From assembly GCA_963169105.1 (NCBI GenBank), contig OY720642.1:73448716-73512715 (forward strand): DNA of 64,000 nucleotides. The letters are read 5' to 3'. The stretch is from Ceriagrion tenellum (Eukaryota; Arthropoda; Insecta; Odonata; Coenagrionidae). Under the pieces are notes generated by a model that was given only the letters and a program-made list of their open reading frames with translations, made no database searches and was not told the origin of the DNA. A program made the translations under genes and the position numbers. Shown here piece after piece: positions 11,576 through 24,200 of this stretch; the stretch's first letter is position 1; the number at the start of each line of letters is the position of its first letter.

Positions 11576-12197
11576 CGAAGTATGGATAAAATCTTCAACG
11601 TAAACTTTTCAACGTGCCCAAACCGATACACAGTATGCATTTTAAAACTTGGGTTGAGAGCCTAATATCCACTGCTAATATATTTTTACGAGTTAATGTC
11701 ACCACCCATTGATCTATGATCGCCGATCGAAACAGTGATCCTTGGTTGAGACCGTCCAGCACAAATCCCATTCAAACCTTCCCAAGCATCACTCTCGTTT
11801 CCGCTTCCGATTTCCTGGTCTGCCGCGAGGACAATTCAACCTTCCACCGTACACGCAAGCCACATTCTTACCTCATGGCCAAACAGCTTTTCCACATTAT
11901 TTTTGAAGAGATGGGAAATGGTTACGGGGACTGATCCGAGTCCAAGAAAATAAAGACGAAAACCCATACGAAAGAGTACCCTATATTGTTGAATAATATC
12001 ACTACGCTTACCAATCGAACTCAGGACTATATGAACTCGGACCGATCTAAACATTCTCAGCCAGCCTACTCGGATCGCCTGGTTTATCAATGCGAAATCG
12101 ATTGAAATATTGATTTGAATCGGTTCATACCGATTTGAAATCTCAGACTGGTAGAGAAAGCGGGCCGAGATAGCCTGCTTCTCATATCGATCCCAAT

Positions 12198-12840
12198 ATG
12201 AATTATTTAGAATATGCCCAATATTTAGAATATGCCGCTAGTATATGGGATCCGTACGAGAAAGGTATGATTAAAGAATTAGAGCGCGTGCAAAGGAGAT
12301 CTGGTAGGTTTGTTAAAGGCCGTTATGATAATTGTATAAGTGTTACGAGCTTAATAGAAGAACTAGGATGGGAATTACTATCAGAACGCAGGTTAAAATT
12401 TAGGTTAAAGCTTTTAAGTAAATTCGAAACAGAGTTGTTCACAGATGACGTTAGATATATATTGAGAACCCCTGCGTATTATGCTAGGTTTGATCATATT
12501 AACAAGGTTAGAGAGATAGATTGTCGTACCGATAGATTTAAAATGTCACTTTTCCCTCGTACTATAAGAGAGAACAATAGGCAGCGTAGCAAAGGGATAG
12601 GTAGGTGAAATATAGTTAGAGTAGTCTGTAGTGCATGATGCATGTAATAAAAACCAATAATCCCTTCCTTATTATGTAGATACTAACCATCTAGCTCCAT
12701 GTGACCCTATTATCTAGCATATCTCCCTTAAATATCCTACTTGCATGTCAATGCATGTCAATAGTGCATGTTTGGTGATCTTCACCCCCTGCCACACACC
12801 CTCGTGGTGGCTCGCAGGGTATCACGTAGATGTAGATGCA
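12198..12840 (+). mobile_element. LINE RT C-terminus and 3' end, family B
   Basis: The open frame 12198-12608 (136 codons) matches a LINE reverse-transcriptase C-terminus. It shows YAASIWDPYEKGMIKELE, QRRSGRFVKGRYDN, LGWELLSERRLKFRL and REIDCRTDRFKMSLFPRTIR. A 3' UTR, the stem-loop CCCTGC...GCAGGG (12787-12819) and the tail TAGATGTAGATG follow. A near-identical inverted copy lies at 30225-30790. Confidence 0.88.
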
Positions 12841-15800
12841 ATAGCCCGTGGCGTTTACCATACCGAGCTGAGCCGGCTAAACCGATCTGAGTTCGATTAG
12901 TAAACGTAGTGTTAGCTACCAAAGATACGGTATGTTATGTTATATCTGTTATGATTCAGAGTTCATTGGAAAAAAATAGATAGGAAAGTTCGTATTAATG
13001 ACGAGTGGTTTGATTCACGCAAGCTTCCTTCATAGTTTTCATCATACATATGGGTCCAAAACATCGTCATTGTGGAACGAGTAGGTGAGTAGGTAGGACT
13101 CATTGGAGATGGTGGTTAGGAAAATAATGGAGAGGTAGTGTTAATTAGTGAGGAAGACAAACGAGGAACAGCTGGGCATGATGGGAAAGAAAATGAAAGG
13201 GGGAGATAAGAAGAATAAGGCTCGTGTGATTAGAAGAGAGGACGGTATGTTGAAGAGGGTGATTTAGGATAAAACGGTTGACAGGCGCGGAAGTAGAGAG
13301 GAATTTTTAAAGGGCAAGAATTTTGGAGACTTAATGGAGGGAAAATAAAAGGCAAATGAAAGCTAAAGGGGAATTGTGGGTAAAAACTGCCCCATAACCC
13401 GCCAAGCAGCAGCTGGAATACCCAAAGTATACAGAGTGGGGTTTATTGCTTCATCCCTGGCCCTCGTTTGCACGCTTCATGTCATAACTAAGTGCACACA
13501 CTAGGATGAAAATGGCTGAAGGAAAATGATTTTCTCGTACGGGGAGTCAAACCACGGATATTAAGTTGTTCGAGCTAGTGAGAAGGCCACTACATCACCC
13601 AGGATTCACAAACAATGGAGATTCTACCGATATTTAACTGTCGAGCAACATTACGGTACACCAATATTAGCATTAGCGCATCCTTCCCCGTCCATCATCA
13701 CATATGATAAATTCTTACAAAGGATATCTTTCCATGTGGAATTACAGTTTTTAGGATCCTCTATCGTGGATAGGTATTTCGTAGAAGCATCGCAGTTTAT
13801 GGTGGCAGGAGACAAAAATTTGCAGTTCACTTTACAACTTGATTTTGAAAGCCATGTAGTAAAGGTCTTTTCCACTTGCAGAAACTTTAAGATCACATTT
13901 TGCAAATATTATGACGAAGACATAAGGATAGTAAAATTGAAATTATCATCCAAAATATGCATCTCATACGCGAGATCCAATAATAAACTCGGAAAACGAG
14001 GAGAACGCTCACACTACTCACCAGGTCCTAAACACCTTGATTTAAAAAAAAATCCACGAGGTTTATGGTATTCGCTAATTTACCAAACAAATCAAATTTT
14101 ATTTCGATACAATATTACAACGGCGTCAATAACAACGCTTTATTGTTTGCCCGTCAAAATACCACCCGTTTGGTGGAGTAGAGACAAACATATTAGGGAA
14201 GGAGGGAGGACAGCTTTATCAACGACACACTTGACCTGCCCCGAGTTATTTTTAGTAAGTTATCTCGGGAACAGCGGCGATGTAAATGATCTTAAGAAAG
14301 TGCATAATCATTAGGTGATTGTTTAAATTATAACGTAGGCATTCCAACAAAAGGAAATGATGGTTATGGATGATGATTACTTCAACAAAATAATACGAAG
14401 TTTTAATGATAATAACGGAATTGGATGATTATCCAAGACAAAATTTCAATTCTCAAGAACCCCAAAGCAGAAAATCGAGATACGGAGCGACATTGTCGCA
14501 GAACGAAAATGAGGGCTGCAGAAAGATATCGTATACACTGAAAAAAATATTGGAACACTATTTACTAAGCTCGATAAAAACAAAGACTTGATCATGTATG
14601 AATTGCTTACTTATTCACCTATAAAACCTCCATGGTTAATTTTTCACTAAAACGCCCGCACTCGCACAAAGTTTTCCGTCTTAGCATCGCCGTTGCAGAA
14701 AGAATGATAACTGCCCACGCATCGACGAAAAACACGATAGCAATTGAAATCAAGCACCAGCGAACGAACTGTCTAAAGGTACAAACGATATCCGTGTTTT
14801 AGTGAAATACCTTATCAATGTAAACAAAGATAATGGAGCATCTGCCAACAGACATTCCCTCTTTTGGAGTAAAATAGAGCATTTGATTATGTGAAAAATA
14901 GGAGCGTTAAACTTCAACTTCGCATATGGTACCAAGAACATCTGTTTCCTAGTCCCTATATTTTTCGGTAAATGCGCTATTTCTGCACACAGCCCAGAGA
15001 AACAAGCCATCGAAAATTCAACACATCACGGCGAAGCTATTATAAATGACGAGGAAATACTGGTTCTGATAGGAAAAGATATTTTTCAGACAGATCAACC
15101 CTTCCACCAACGTGAGATTTCCTATTTCTTTACTCAAGTAGAAAAGAAGTTAATGCCTTGACGACTAGCATGCCAATATAGCTCCATTCATATTTCCAGG
15201 AATAATTCATTACGAATGTATAGAAAGTCATACCTAATAAGTTATCAAGCGCACACTCATCGGTTAAAAAATAAACCAAAGTAGAAGATTGATGTCCCCC
15301 ACTCATAACGCGTTTGAAATCCCATTAATGTAATTCACCGAAGCATCAGTCTGAAGCCATTGCCTACGCCATTCTTAAGAAATATATGACAGGAAATGGT
15401 CCGGCTGTGCGCTCGAGAAAAAAATTCATGAAAAAAATGAGTATGTTCTGATGCACAAAATACGATGGCAATGCAACTGACAGTTATTCGTATATTTTCT
15501 CAATTTTTACAGACAAGCGAATTATATTGCTGTGAGCGAAGCGCGCACAGCAATACTTTTTGTAAAGTCGCAAATGCAATTTTGCAAAATATATATTACC
15601 ATATGTACTTCATGCTTCTTGCAACTACCGAAATGCATAAAATAAAATTGAATATGGTCACTACATGGTGCAGAGAAAATCTCTCTACCTCCGCCTTTAG
15701 GATAAACGTGAGAAAAACTAGTTTGTAGCGCGGTGTAGAGTGGAAAACAGATCTTTTGTGAGAGGATGTGCGCAGACTGGAAAGAGAATTGAGAGATTGG

Positions 15801-16183
15801 CGAGGAATACAAACAAGGAAGTGTACGATACGGTGGGCACGAAAGGGAATCCGTGACGAATACTCGAGAGATGCTCTTCCCTAGGACTATAACGTAGACG
15901 TCGTGGAAGGGCTTGCGCGCTCCAATGACCCCTATAGAACTGGACTGGTGGGAGCAATAACAATTGCTCCCGTTACGACAACCCAAGCCCGATAGGTCGA
16001 AGGGTAGGAGCCAGACGAAAGGCAGTTCACGTGATGGCATCACGTTTAAAATGCCGACGAGCATGGCTACGGGAAGCCCACCCCCAACTATTCATTACCC
16101 TGCACATGGAAGAACTCGGAGGAGGCATCAAAAGTAGATCGAGGACTTGCAAAGAAGAGGTAGTTTGAGCGAATTAGATTAAG
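12841..16183. other. Long non-coding stretch
   Basis: Three open frames stand out: 13736-14314 plus (192 codons), 13651-13905 minus (84 codons, cysteine-rich, overlapping the first) and 15522-16064 minus (180 codons). None shows a domain I recognise, and none has convincing splice context. Near 13540-13610 the minus strand resembles a decayed tRNA-type promoter (GTTTGACTCC as a possible B box), perhaps an old SINE. Confidence 0.4.
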
Positions 16184-16235
16184 GTAGTTTCACCGAAATA
16201 TCATTTCCCCTAAAAATCAATAAATTTAATGAAAA

Positions 16236-16411
16236 AAGAAAACTTCGTTTTATTCATCCAATTTATTTTCGGGCACTACTAGTTTCGACGCAGCGGCGTC
16301 ATCTTCAGGTATATATATGGTTTAACCTAACCTTCTACCAGAATATGGCACTGCTGCGTCGAAACTAGCAGTACCTGAAAATAAATTGGTGGAATAAAAC
16401 GAAGTTTTCTT
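16236..16411. mobile_element. Penelope-terminal foldback nested in a MITE
   Basis: This is a 176-bp inverted repeat. The arms start GAAAACTTCGTTTTATTC and contain AATTTATTTTC then TAGTTTCGACGCAGC; the right arm is the reverse complement, ending AAAACGAAGTTTTC. The arms match the ends of the Penelope-like element at 51742-53717 (CTGAAAATAAATTGGTGGAA). The left arm has a full hammerhead-like core on the minus strand, and the right arm only its 3' half. Confidence 0.75.
16273..16312 (-). ncRNA. Hammerhead-ribozyme-like motif (PLE-type)
   Basis: Minus-strand order: ATAC, core CTGAAGA (16108+194 = 16302-16308), one unpaired T, perfect 5-bp stem II GACGC/GCGTC with loop CGCT, GAAA (16283-16286), CTAGTA and GTGC. 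ACTAGT is self-complementary, so stem III could form only between two copies, as proposed for dimeric Penelope hammerheads. ATAC/GTGC can make a short stem I. The extra T between core and stem II departs from the textbook motif. Confidence 0.5.
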
Positions 16412-16975
16412 ATTTCATTATTTATTTAGAAATTCCACAAAGATGAGTCAAACTATTGAGATCATCAATGAATTTGGTCTCATTTAAAGAAAAATATCTC
16501 ACACTTCCAAAAATACCAAAATATTAACCCATTACCGAAATACTTTCCGAGAGTTCTGACGAAAAACACGTGCCCTTCACGTGGGAAATGGTATGTTTTC
16601 TCCCACCAGAGAGATATTTTAAAAAAATGAGAATTTCTAACTCCTATTTCCAGTAAAAAAATTAAACTGTAGTTTGTATGTTTTCTTAACTATTTTTGAA
16701 AATAAATCAGATAGATACCGCAGTAATTTTTTCAGGATCGCAATAGAACCTGCCGCCGTGATGGGAGTATTTAAACGTACCACGCGAAAAAAATTAGCCA
16801 AGTTAAAGACTTGTACAGATATTTTATTCAATTACTTACAATTTCAGTCATATAAAATTATCTTATAGCACTATTAATAATATAACATTTAATTCATACT
16901 TCCAACAACTGCTAACAAACCATATAATTCGAATATTATCTCCAATATAACTAGGGACCATCTCGCTCAAACCAT

Positions 16976-18596
16976 CTTAAGAGAGCGACAGAGGGTAAAC
17001 GCTTAGTAGGTGCGCATGAAAAAATGGCGAATGGGCGAATGGCGACTGAGTAATGAGTAGCGATAAAGCCAAAGTTACACGCAATGCATAATATTCAGAA
17101 GAGGATAAGTATTGAAAATCGGGACCAAAAGATTATGCGAAAACTATAAAATCTATACTAGATAAGTACATGTGTGTGCAAATAAGCAGATTAAATAATA
17201 TATAGAGCGTATCCATTTTCAGCGGGCGCATTTTTATCATCAACCTCCAAAGGAGAAAATGAAATGATATTCATTTCTGCGTTATGAAGCATCGAGCTCT
17301 TCCTTGTTCCCACAGTCAAGTGGACCTCATTATTCAGAAATGACATCACCTTGAGCGTTCACCACCTGTTGACTGTTACGCTAGTGAAACAGAGTAAAAA
17401 ACGACAAAAACGGTAGAGCTAATAAATTATCAACCTGGGCAAATTACATCTCTTCGACACATAACTGAGGTAGCGGCGACACTTAAAACATCTGGCGAAA
17501 TGACAGCGAAAAGCAAAATTAAGAAGTTTGGTAAGATTAAGCCATTTCACATGAAGAATCAAGGAACACATATCAGTATCTGTGACGACTATGCGGCCGA
17601 TCTAATTAAAACGGACCGAGAAATTAAAACGACAAATGGGGATGAAAGAGGGAAAAAATCCACAGCAACGGAATGATCAACTTAATATAATTAAACAAGT
17701 TAATGTCTCACACATTCATTTTTCTACTCGTATCATTTTGATAGTCTCAGGCGTGACTTAGAGTAAATGCAAACTATAACAAAAAAAACTTGGTCCTTAC
17801 TTCTCTTCCCCGTCTACCCTCTGGAATTCACTCACAGATGAGACAAAGCCCCCAAGATTAAAAACCTTTCAGTTAAAGATCTGTAGCTTATCACTAAATG
17901 GCTCATAATTCATGTCCACTTTATCGAATGTATCTTTCGATATTAATTTTTTCGATCTCCTGAATTTTTGCTACATATTGTTTGTTCATCACTGCCTTTA
18001 TACTAATCGTTTGCTAGGGTCTCTATTGATCTTTTTGTTCGTCATTTTACTTGTTTGTTGATATCTTTTCAATTGCTTCCTAGCTCCATTATATGTTTGT
18101 TGCATTATCAATTTAATTATATCATTATTCATGCAATGAAAGGACTTAACTCCTTAGTGTTCATTTTGTGATCCCTCAACAATAAATTGGATATAGTGTT
18201 GTCTTCATGATTTACTTATTATGTAATTTGTTTCCTGATCTTAGAGGACATTACGTTCTAGAAAAATAAATTCATTTTCATTCATTCCCCGTACCCCCAC
18301 CTCCAACGACCCCCATACTTGAACGAATTTCTCTCGATTCAAACGGAATTGTTCAAAATTTTCGAATCTGTTAGAAGATTTCTTGTCAAGTTTAAGCAGG
18401 CCGCTGATGGTAATTAAGCGTGGAAATGTACTAACTATTGTATTTTAAAATGGATAATAACTCGTACCAGAACACTTATCAATAATTTACAAGAGGCAGT
18501 TAATTGGAGGAGAGTAATCGCCAGAAAAAGTGCCACAAAGCCTAGGTTTAATATGCATAAATTAAGAAAAACAACAAACACGAGAAAAAACTTCGC
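16976..18596. other. Non-coding stretch, nothing recognised
   Basis: AT-rich sequence. No open frame over 60 codons of note and no repeat structure was recognised. Confidence 0.4.
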
Positions 18597-18760
18597 GTGA
18601 AGACGTTTACTCAGAGTATTCCTTTCTATGAATGCGAGATAGGGCAAGTGACGGTAGCGGAGAAAATGAGATTGGAAGCACTGGAAATGCAATGCTTTAA
18701 AAGAATGATGTATCCAGGAAGGATTCGAGGGAAAAGACAGAAGCCAACACTGCAAAGCGA
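18597..18760 (+). mobile_element. Possible LINE RT fragment
   Basis: The frame from 18597 contains TVAEKMRLEALEMQCFKRMM, which resembles the post-catalytic region of LINE reverse transcriptases (compare the W-rich FEMW-RRM segment near 54340 on the minus strand). The similarity is short and no 3' end is recognised. Confidence 0.35.
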
Positions 18761-18869
18761 AAGGATGACAATGCGGGTAAACTTTTGCGCCGGAGATAAT
18801 CGGCGACGACAACCGCTGACAAGACCGGAAACACGAATAACTAACATGAAATATTCTCTGAATGACTAA

Positions 18870-21724
18870 TCAGATAATGGCATTTAATGGTAGCCAGTCG
18901 GGCAAAAGGACGAGATAAACCAATCGCTTTGATCTGAGCGTTTCCGTTAAAAAACACAAACTGGCATTTCACAGCGACAAATACGTAGGATCATATCTAA
19001 AGTAAAATGTACATAACTTTGAGATTCCTCGAGAAGAAATGGGAGTACATCCAAGGCGATTTTCCTAATATTTATTCTACAACACGCGGGAAATGTAATC
19101 AGATTCCTCGTGACAATATGCAGATCTGTGTGACGACAGGAGGGATGAGTACAGCAAATATTGAAGAGATGAATGAATGCGTTCAAAAATGCCTTAGTTT
19201 GGAATTAAAAATGTTTTCAGCAATTTCGACACTAAGTTGAATACAGAACCGAGCACGTTTTCGTCTCAATGGAAATCTACTCGTCTCAATGACCCACCTC
19301 TTCTCAATAAATTATTAAGGTGCCATTTAACAATTAAATAGGACCAAAAAAGGGGAGTTTTTCTTCAACGTACCTAGCCCTTGATACGATCAACGGCAGT
19401 CTATAAAGTATAAGTTAAAAAATAAAGTTAGCAACCCCAAAAAAGGAATTACGTTCATTAGCGGTGTCTACAATCCCGTCATGTTTGAACGTGATATATG
19501 TTTTCATTGATGCTTTGTAAAAGCAATAGAATTATTATTATTTCATAACCCGTAATGCTATCACAATACGATGCCATCGACGCCATCAGTTCGCTTCTGA
19601 ACTCTTATTAATGGCCAACGAATAACATGTAAAATAAATTAACCACCATAAATGAATTATCAGGATGTTTTAGGGGACAAATCACAGCTCAGAATTTGAC
19701 TTATGCATTATACTGATAATAACAGTCACAAAAAAGCCAATAAAAATACAACGCACTCATTACTAATGATGGCAATAAGCAACAATCACAAGTTTGAGGC
19801 CATTCGTGGCTTGATTACGCCCAAGGCCGAATACTCAAAACAGCATCGATCGATCTTTACGATTAAAAAATATGCTGCCAGAAATCAAAAAGGGAAACCT
19901 AATTATTTATCGAGTCGTAATCACCATGCCATAAGCGCTCAATGCGGTAACTATTACAACACTCGCTCGAACCTTCAGAAACGGTAGCCACCGATTTAAA
20001 GGTGTATATACATGGAGACTCGAGTTATCCCACAAATTAGAGTACCACATTATACCAGTCGATGTCCAAAACAGTGCATTGAAATTGTTCCAGGCAGTAG
20101 ACATTTTAAGTGGATAAAGCCAAGCGATGGTCAACATGAACTATGCAATCTAAAGAAACGGACATCATGAAGACCAACTTAAAAATTAACTGAACGTTTG
20201 AATAAAATCGGCACACGACGAAAATAAGTAATTTCTTCAAATAAATTAACACGAATGGGAGGTTCCTTCAGTCACATCTTTAAAAAACCTATGCAACAAT
20301 GTCAAAGTGCATACATCATAAAAATACGTTAGGATAAATATTTTGTGTCGATTAAATATTTGTGCAGAAAAGTCACGGTCAAAATAATTACCGCAAGTAT
20401 TAAATAGTCACCAGAATTCGCAACCATTAAGACTAAACGCCCACTTCGCAGTTGGCCTCAACAGCCCCCAATATCAGGGATCCTGCTTATTAGAGGGTGG
20501 CATGATGTATTACTTGTAGCCCACGGAACATCGCCACTTGCCTTTCAGAAACACTTTCTGAGCGTCGTCATATACCTCCTCAAATGAAAAGCGTTCATTA
20601 GCTATACCGTAAACATGATGCTACCAATAAGTAGCTGTAGCAGGACTCAGAAGTATTAAGCCGGTATTTCTAGAATTTGCACAGCTCCTCAAAGTCACAC
20701 GCTGAGATTGCACGGCAACACTTTAATAAGAAGCGCTTCAAGTTGGGTAACGTTAAGGGAACTGGGAACTAATTAAGTCTGCGGACACTAAACTAGGTAC
20801 GGAAATATTAACTACTTTCTAATACCATCACCTGAAGACTGGAATGAAATTGTTCATTACACTCTAGTAAACCCGGAATTTTAAATAAAACAAGCGGACA
20901 GTTTCCAAAAGGAAAGTTTATAGGAACCTCGAGATATTGAAACATGGGGTCTCCGGTTTCTTCCGAATGCGGTAACTCGTTACTAGTCTCATTTCTAGTC
21001 TCAGGCGGACATAAAGGAAGAGATTAGTTAAGCATCTTTGCAGACAGTTTAAACGAGATAGGGGCATACGACAACCGCGCCCTCAATGTTATTGAGGATC
21101 ATCACGCTTGGAGGCGAAGAGAGAGATAACTTAGATTTGGGTGAATATTTCCGATTAGGAGAAAGGGCGATATGGGGGATATAATTTAGACACCTTGCAA
21201 TAAATCCAAATCGACAGAAGAGACAAAATACGATGAGATTCACCGTCAAACTAATAGGTAAAAAGATTCCTTCTATCCACGCACTAATAGTGACTGTTAC
21301 AAAAACCGCGAGACGTAACATAAGACATAGTAAACATTATGTCTGACCCCTCCCCTTCCATGACCGGTGTCTCATCATCCTCCACCACACGTCTTTACAG
21401 CGCTTCACAGGGTATATTGCATACATAAAGATGTTTGAAGATATGAGTCTGGAATAAATGAAAGAGGTAGAGCAATATTTTCCTTAATAAGCGATTATAA
21501 TGAATCATAGAACTGACCGCAAACTTTATGGATATACGGAAAATCGCCGTTAGGCACACGAATTCAGCATTACACAACAGCATTCATAGCAGATACCTCT
21601 ATTAAATGTTTGTTTCCTTCCAAAAAAATGTATCACTACAAAGAATAATATAAGAGCAAGAAAGAAAAAAGATTAAAATAAGAAACTTAATATATGAAAA
21701 AGCACGAGCTCACAATACATATGC
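18870..21724. other. Long non-coding stretch
   Basis: Only chance open frames under 95 codons are present. I see no exon, repeat end or RNA gene that I can support. Confidence 0.4.
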
Positions 21725-21985
21725 ATGGTTTAGTAAGGTTGTAGAACTATTTATCTGTCGCAGTAATTATAACTAGTAGACGTAACATTCATGTAGCTCT
21801 CTCCTAGTTTCTGGTCTGACCGCGCACTGTTATCCTGACTGCTTATGGCCTGCGCCTGGCATTCTGGAGAAACGTGTGCGGCTCGGATTTCAGTTGGGAT
21901 GAGGGTTTCATGCCTGATGTGGAATCACCCCGTGCCACACATCCTAGCGATGGCTTGCACGGTGTTTCGTAGATGTGGAATACTT
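21725..21985 (+). repeat. Dispersed LINE-3'-end-like repeat, copy 1
   Basis: The block is shared with 27060-27330. Common phrases include TTATAACTAGTAGACGTA-type sequence, CTCTCCTAGTTTCT, CTGACCGCG and CACGG-TTTCGTAGAT at the right end. The end, with CACCCCGTGCCACAC...GGCTTGCACGG and CGTAGATGTGG, is a variant of the stem-loop and tail seen at the LINE 3' ends, so this is probably the 3' UTR of a related LINE. Confidence 0.65.
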
Positions 21986-22059
21986 GACACTGTGCTGTGT
22001 TAACAAGAGAACAGTTTCGTGATGCGACAGTGACATCCAATTTTCTCTTTAATATAACA

Positions 22060-22830
22060 TGTGCGAATATAACACGCTCCGCTTCCAGATGATATCGCAG
22101 TCATTGCTGGAAATCGCGAAGATCTTCCAAAGTCACTAAACGTCACGGACCAAGTTCTCCAAGAATACAACATGAAAATAAGTAACACGAAGAGAAAAAC
22201 CCTAGCATGCGGAAGAGAGAAGCTGAATGCAGAAGTCACCCTGAGAGGAGAGAAATTAGAGTGAGTGGATCCCCTCATCTATCTCGGAAGCACCATCACG
22301 TGGGTACAACGAATATCAAGCAGAGAATAGTCCCAGCTAAGAAGGAGCTCACGGGAAAAAGACGACTGCTGTGCTAAAAGAAGATATGACTACAAATCAG
22401 GATACAGTATATAAAAAATTCGATTGGAGCGCAGCACTCTACGGTTCGCAAGCATGGACCATTAGAAAAGCTGACCAGAACAGACTAGAAGCCTTCCAAA
22501 CCTGGTGCTGGATGAAGAAGCAGAAGATAAAATAGACGGACAAAATAAAAAATGTTGACGTGTACAGAAAAGTAGAAGAGGAAAGAACCATATAGAAAAC
22601 CGCGCAGAAAATAAGAACCAGATGGATTGAACACACCTTGAGAGAATGAGTTTGTGAAGAACATAATTGAAGGTAAAATAGAGAAAGAAGTTCCTAGAGG
22701 AAGACCCAGGAATACGTTCATGGACCAAATAAAGAGGAAAGTGCATAGGAAGAGATAGTAGGTGAGGGAACTAGCATTAGATAAGGAAGGGTGGAGGGCT
22801 GCAGTCAACCAATCTTAGGATTGAACGACT
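22060..22830 (+). mobile_element. LINE reverse-transcriptase remnant
   Basis: Broken frames give DDIAVIAGNREDL (about 22088), which is the tail of the catalytic F-DD box, then PLIYLGSTI (about 22268), ALYGSQAWTIRKADQNRLEA (about 22435) and RGRPRNTFMDQIKRKV (about 22697), followed by LDKEGWRAAV. Several in-frame stops and frame changes mark it as a fossil. Six overlapping minus-strand frames here are shadows. Confidence 0.8.
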
Positions 22831-23625
22831 AATGATGATGAATGATAACATATGCAAAATATTCCTCAATCGACCAACAATTAGATGGGATAGGAGGTTA
22901 ATGTTCCTCAAAAATAACCCAACTATGCAAGAACAATTGGATATGATGACACAAAACAAGCTGAACGAGTTTGGCCCATGTTGACTTAAAAACCACAGCA
23001 TAAAAACTGCCCGTGGTGGAATTATTCACACGTAATCCACACGAAATAGCTGAAATTACGACAAGAGTTTCCCCGTGAGACAAGACCCGCTCCATTTCCG
23101 ACACCATCCATGCAGACTTGGTTATTCCCCCGCCTCACATGAAAAGAAATGAAGCAATGCGTCATAGCAGCTGAATCTCGCTCGCAGAAATTGTGAAACG
23201 TCGGGCCCCCAGTTCCTTTTCATAACAAAAAAAAAGATAATAGCGCAAAATTCAGGCTTCGTCAAGTGAGCCTCCCTCAAACAGTAAGATAAGTAGCAGA
23301 AGAAAGAGCGAAGCTAGAGACAGCTCCCTTGCATGAGAACTAAATTAAAATTTCCTGGGTACACACGATTACAGGGTAGATAAGGATGATAAAGATTCCC
23401 GTACCATTAAGCGCAGACCATTTATACGAGAAGAGAGTAGACGGTGACACGACGCACGAAAGTGATGATAATTTTGCTTTCATTAATCATTCCCAAGATT
23501 CATTCTTCCACACCGTGTGTTCTCAACCGATGAGAAGCTTCCCCTAAAGAGAAATTTAGGGGAGTTCGGGGGGAAATAAAATAACCTAAAATATTTAACC
23601 AATTACCAAAGGACATGCATGGTTT
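22831..23625. other. Non-coding stretch, nothing recognised
   Basis: No exon or repeat end was recognised. A short palindrome of CCCCTAAAGAGAAATTTAGGGG lies near 23540-23562. Confidence 0.4.
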
Positions 23626-23629
23626 GAAA

Positions 23630-24200
23630 AAATATGAATGAATGAATGAATAATTTATTAATTGTCCTGGGGATATACCCCTTAAGAACAAAAGCAATTT
23701 ACATTTTTTGAGCAACATAAAGAGCAAAATCAACAATTTGGACAGTAACATAATGAAAAAGTTAAGTATAAATTAATACCATTTTACAATGCTGAATGCA
23801 AAGTTTTTTTGAAATCATATCATATAACAAATTCATCTGCATACATTTGTGGATTTACATTAATTACAACAATATGCAAAATTATAACAATATGCAAAAT
23901 AATAACAACATTTAGTGGTCAGAAAGTAACATATTATAATATTTCATCTTAAAACTAGCAACAGAAGAACAATTTTTTCATGTTTTTGGGCAGGGTGTTC
24001 CAGAGATGACACGCAGTGACCAAGAAAGAATTTTGGAACTTCGTTGTGCGGTGACTAGGAAAGTAAAGATACTCAGGATCACATCTAGTGCACATATCCC
24101 TAGTGGAAGGTTTCACGGAAAACATGTCGAATAAATATTCAGGGGATTTTTCTTGAAATAAGCAATACAAGTAGAATCCGAGGAAATATTTCCTTCGGGT
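23630..24200 (-). mobile_element. LINE RT tail with ATTC repeat end
   Basis: The minus frame 23955-24170 encodes a reverse-transcriptase tail, with TKFQNSFLVTACHLWNTLP as the recognisable core (compare the S-FPRTI--WN-LP ending of LINE proteins). The element ends toward lower coordinates in a 3' UTR and a short ATTC repeat (about 23636-23652), a CR1/L2-type trait. It is 5' truncated. Confidence 0.7.

Larger units (their letters stand above)
16184..16975. mobile_element. Dispersed MITE-like element, copy 1, with nested insertion
   Basis: The sequence matches 50005-50555 along its length. Shared stretches include AAATATCATTTCCCCTA, CACGTGGGAAATGGTATG and CTCGCTCAAAC near the right end. Ends are inverted repeats of the GTAGTTTGAGC type (left end degenerate here). 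Between the left end and the body sits an unrelated foldback at 16236-16411, absent from the other copy, so it was inserted later. The element is non-coding. Confidence 0.7.

Noticed and set aside
13736..14314. 192-codon plus-strand frame
   Set aside because: No recognisable motif, starts inside repeat-poor DNA without splice or promoter support, and composition looks random.
15522..16064. 180-codon minus-strand frame
   Set aside because: No domain and no homologue that I recognise; a partial overlap with another minus frame suggests chance.
22000..22808. Several minus-strand frames of 65-107 codons, Phe/Leu-rich and membrane-like
   Set aside because: They are antisense shadows of the plus-strand LINE remnant.
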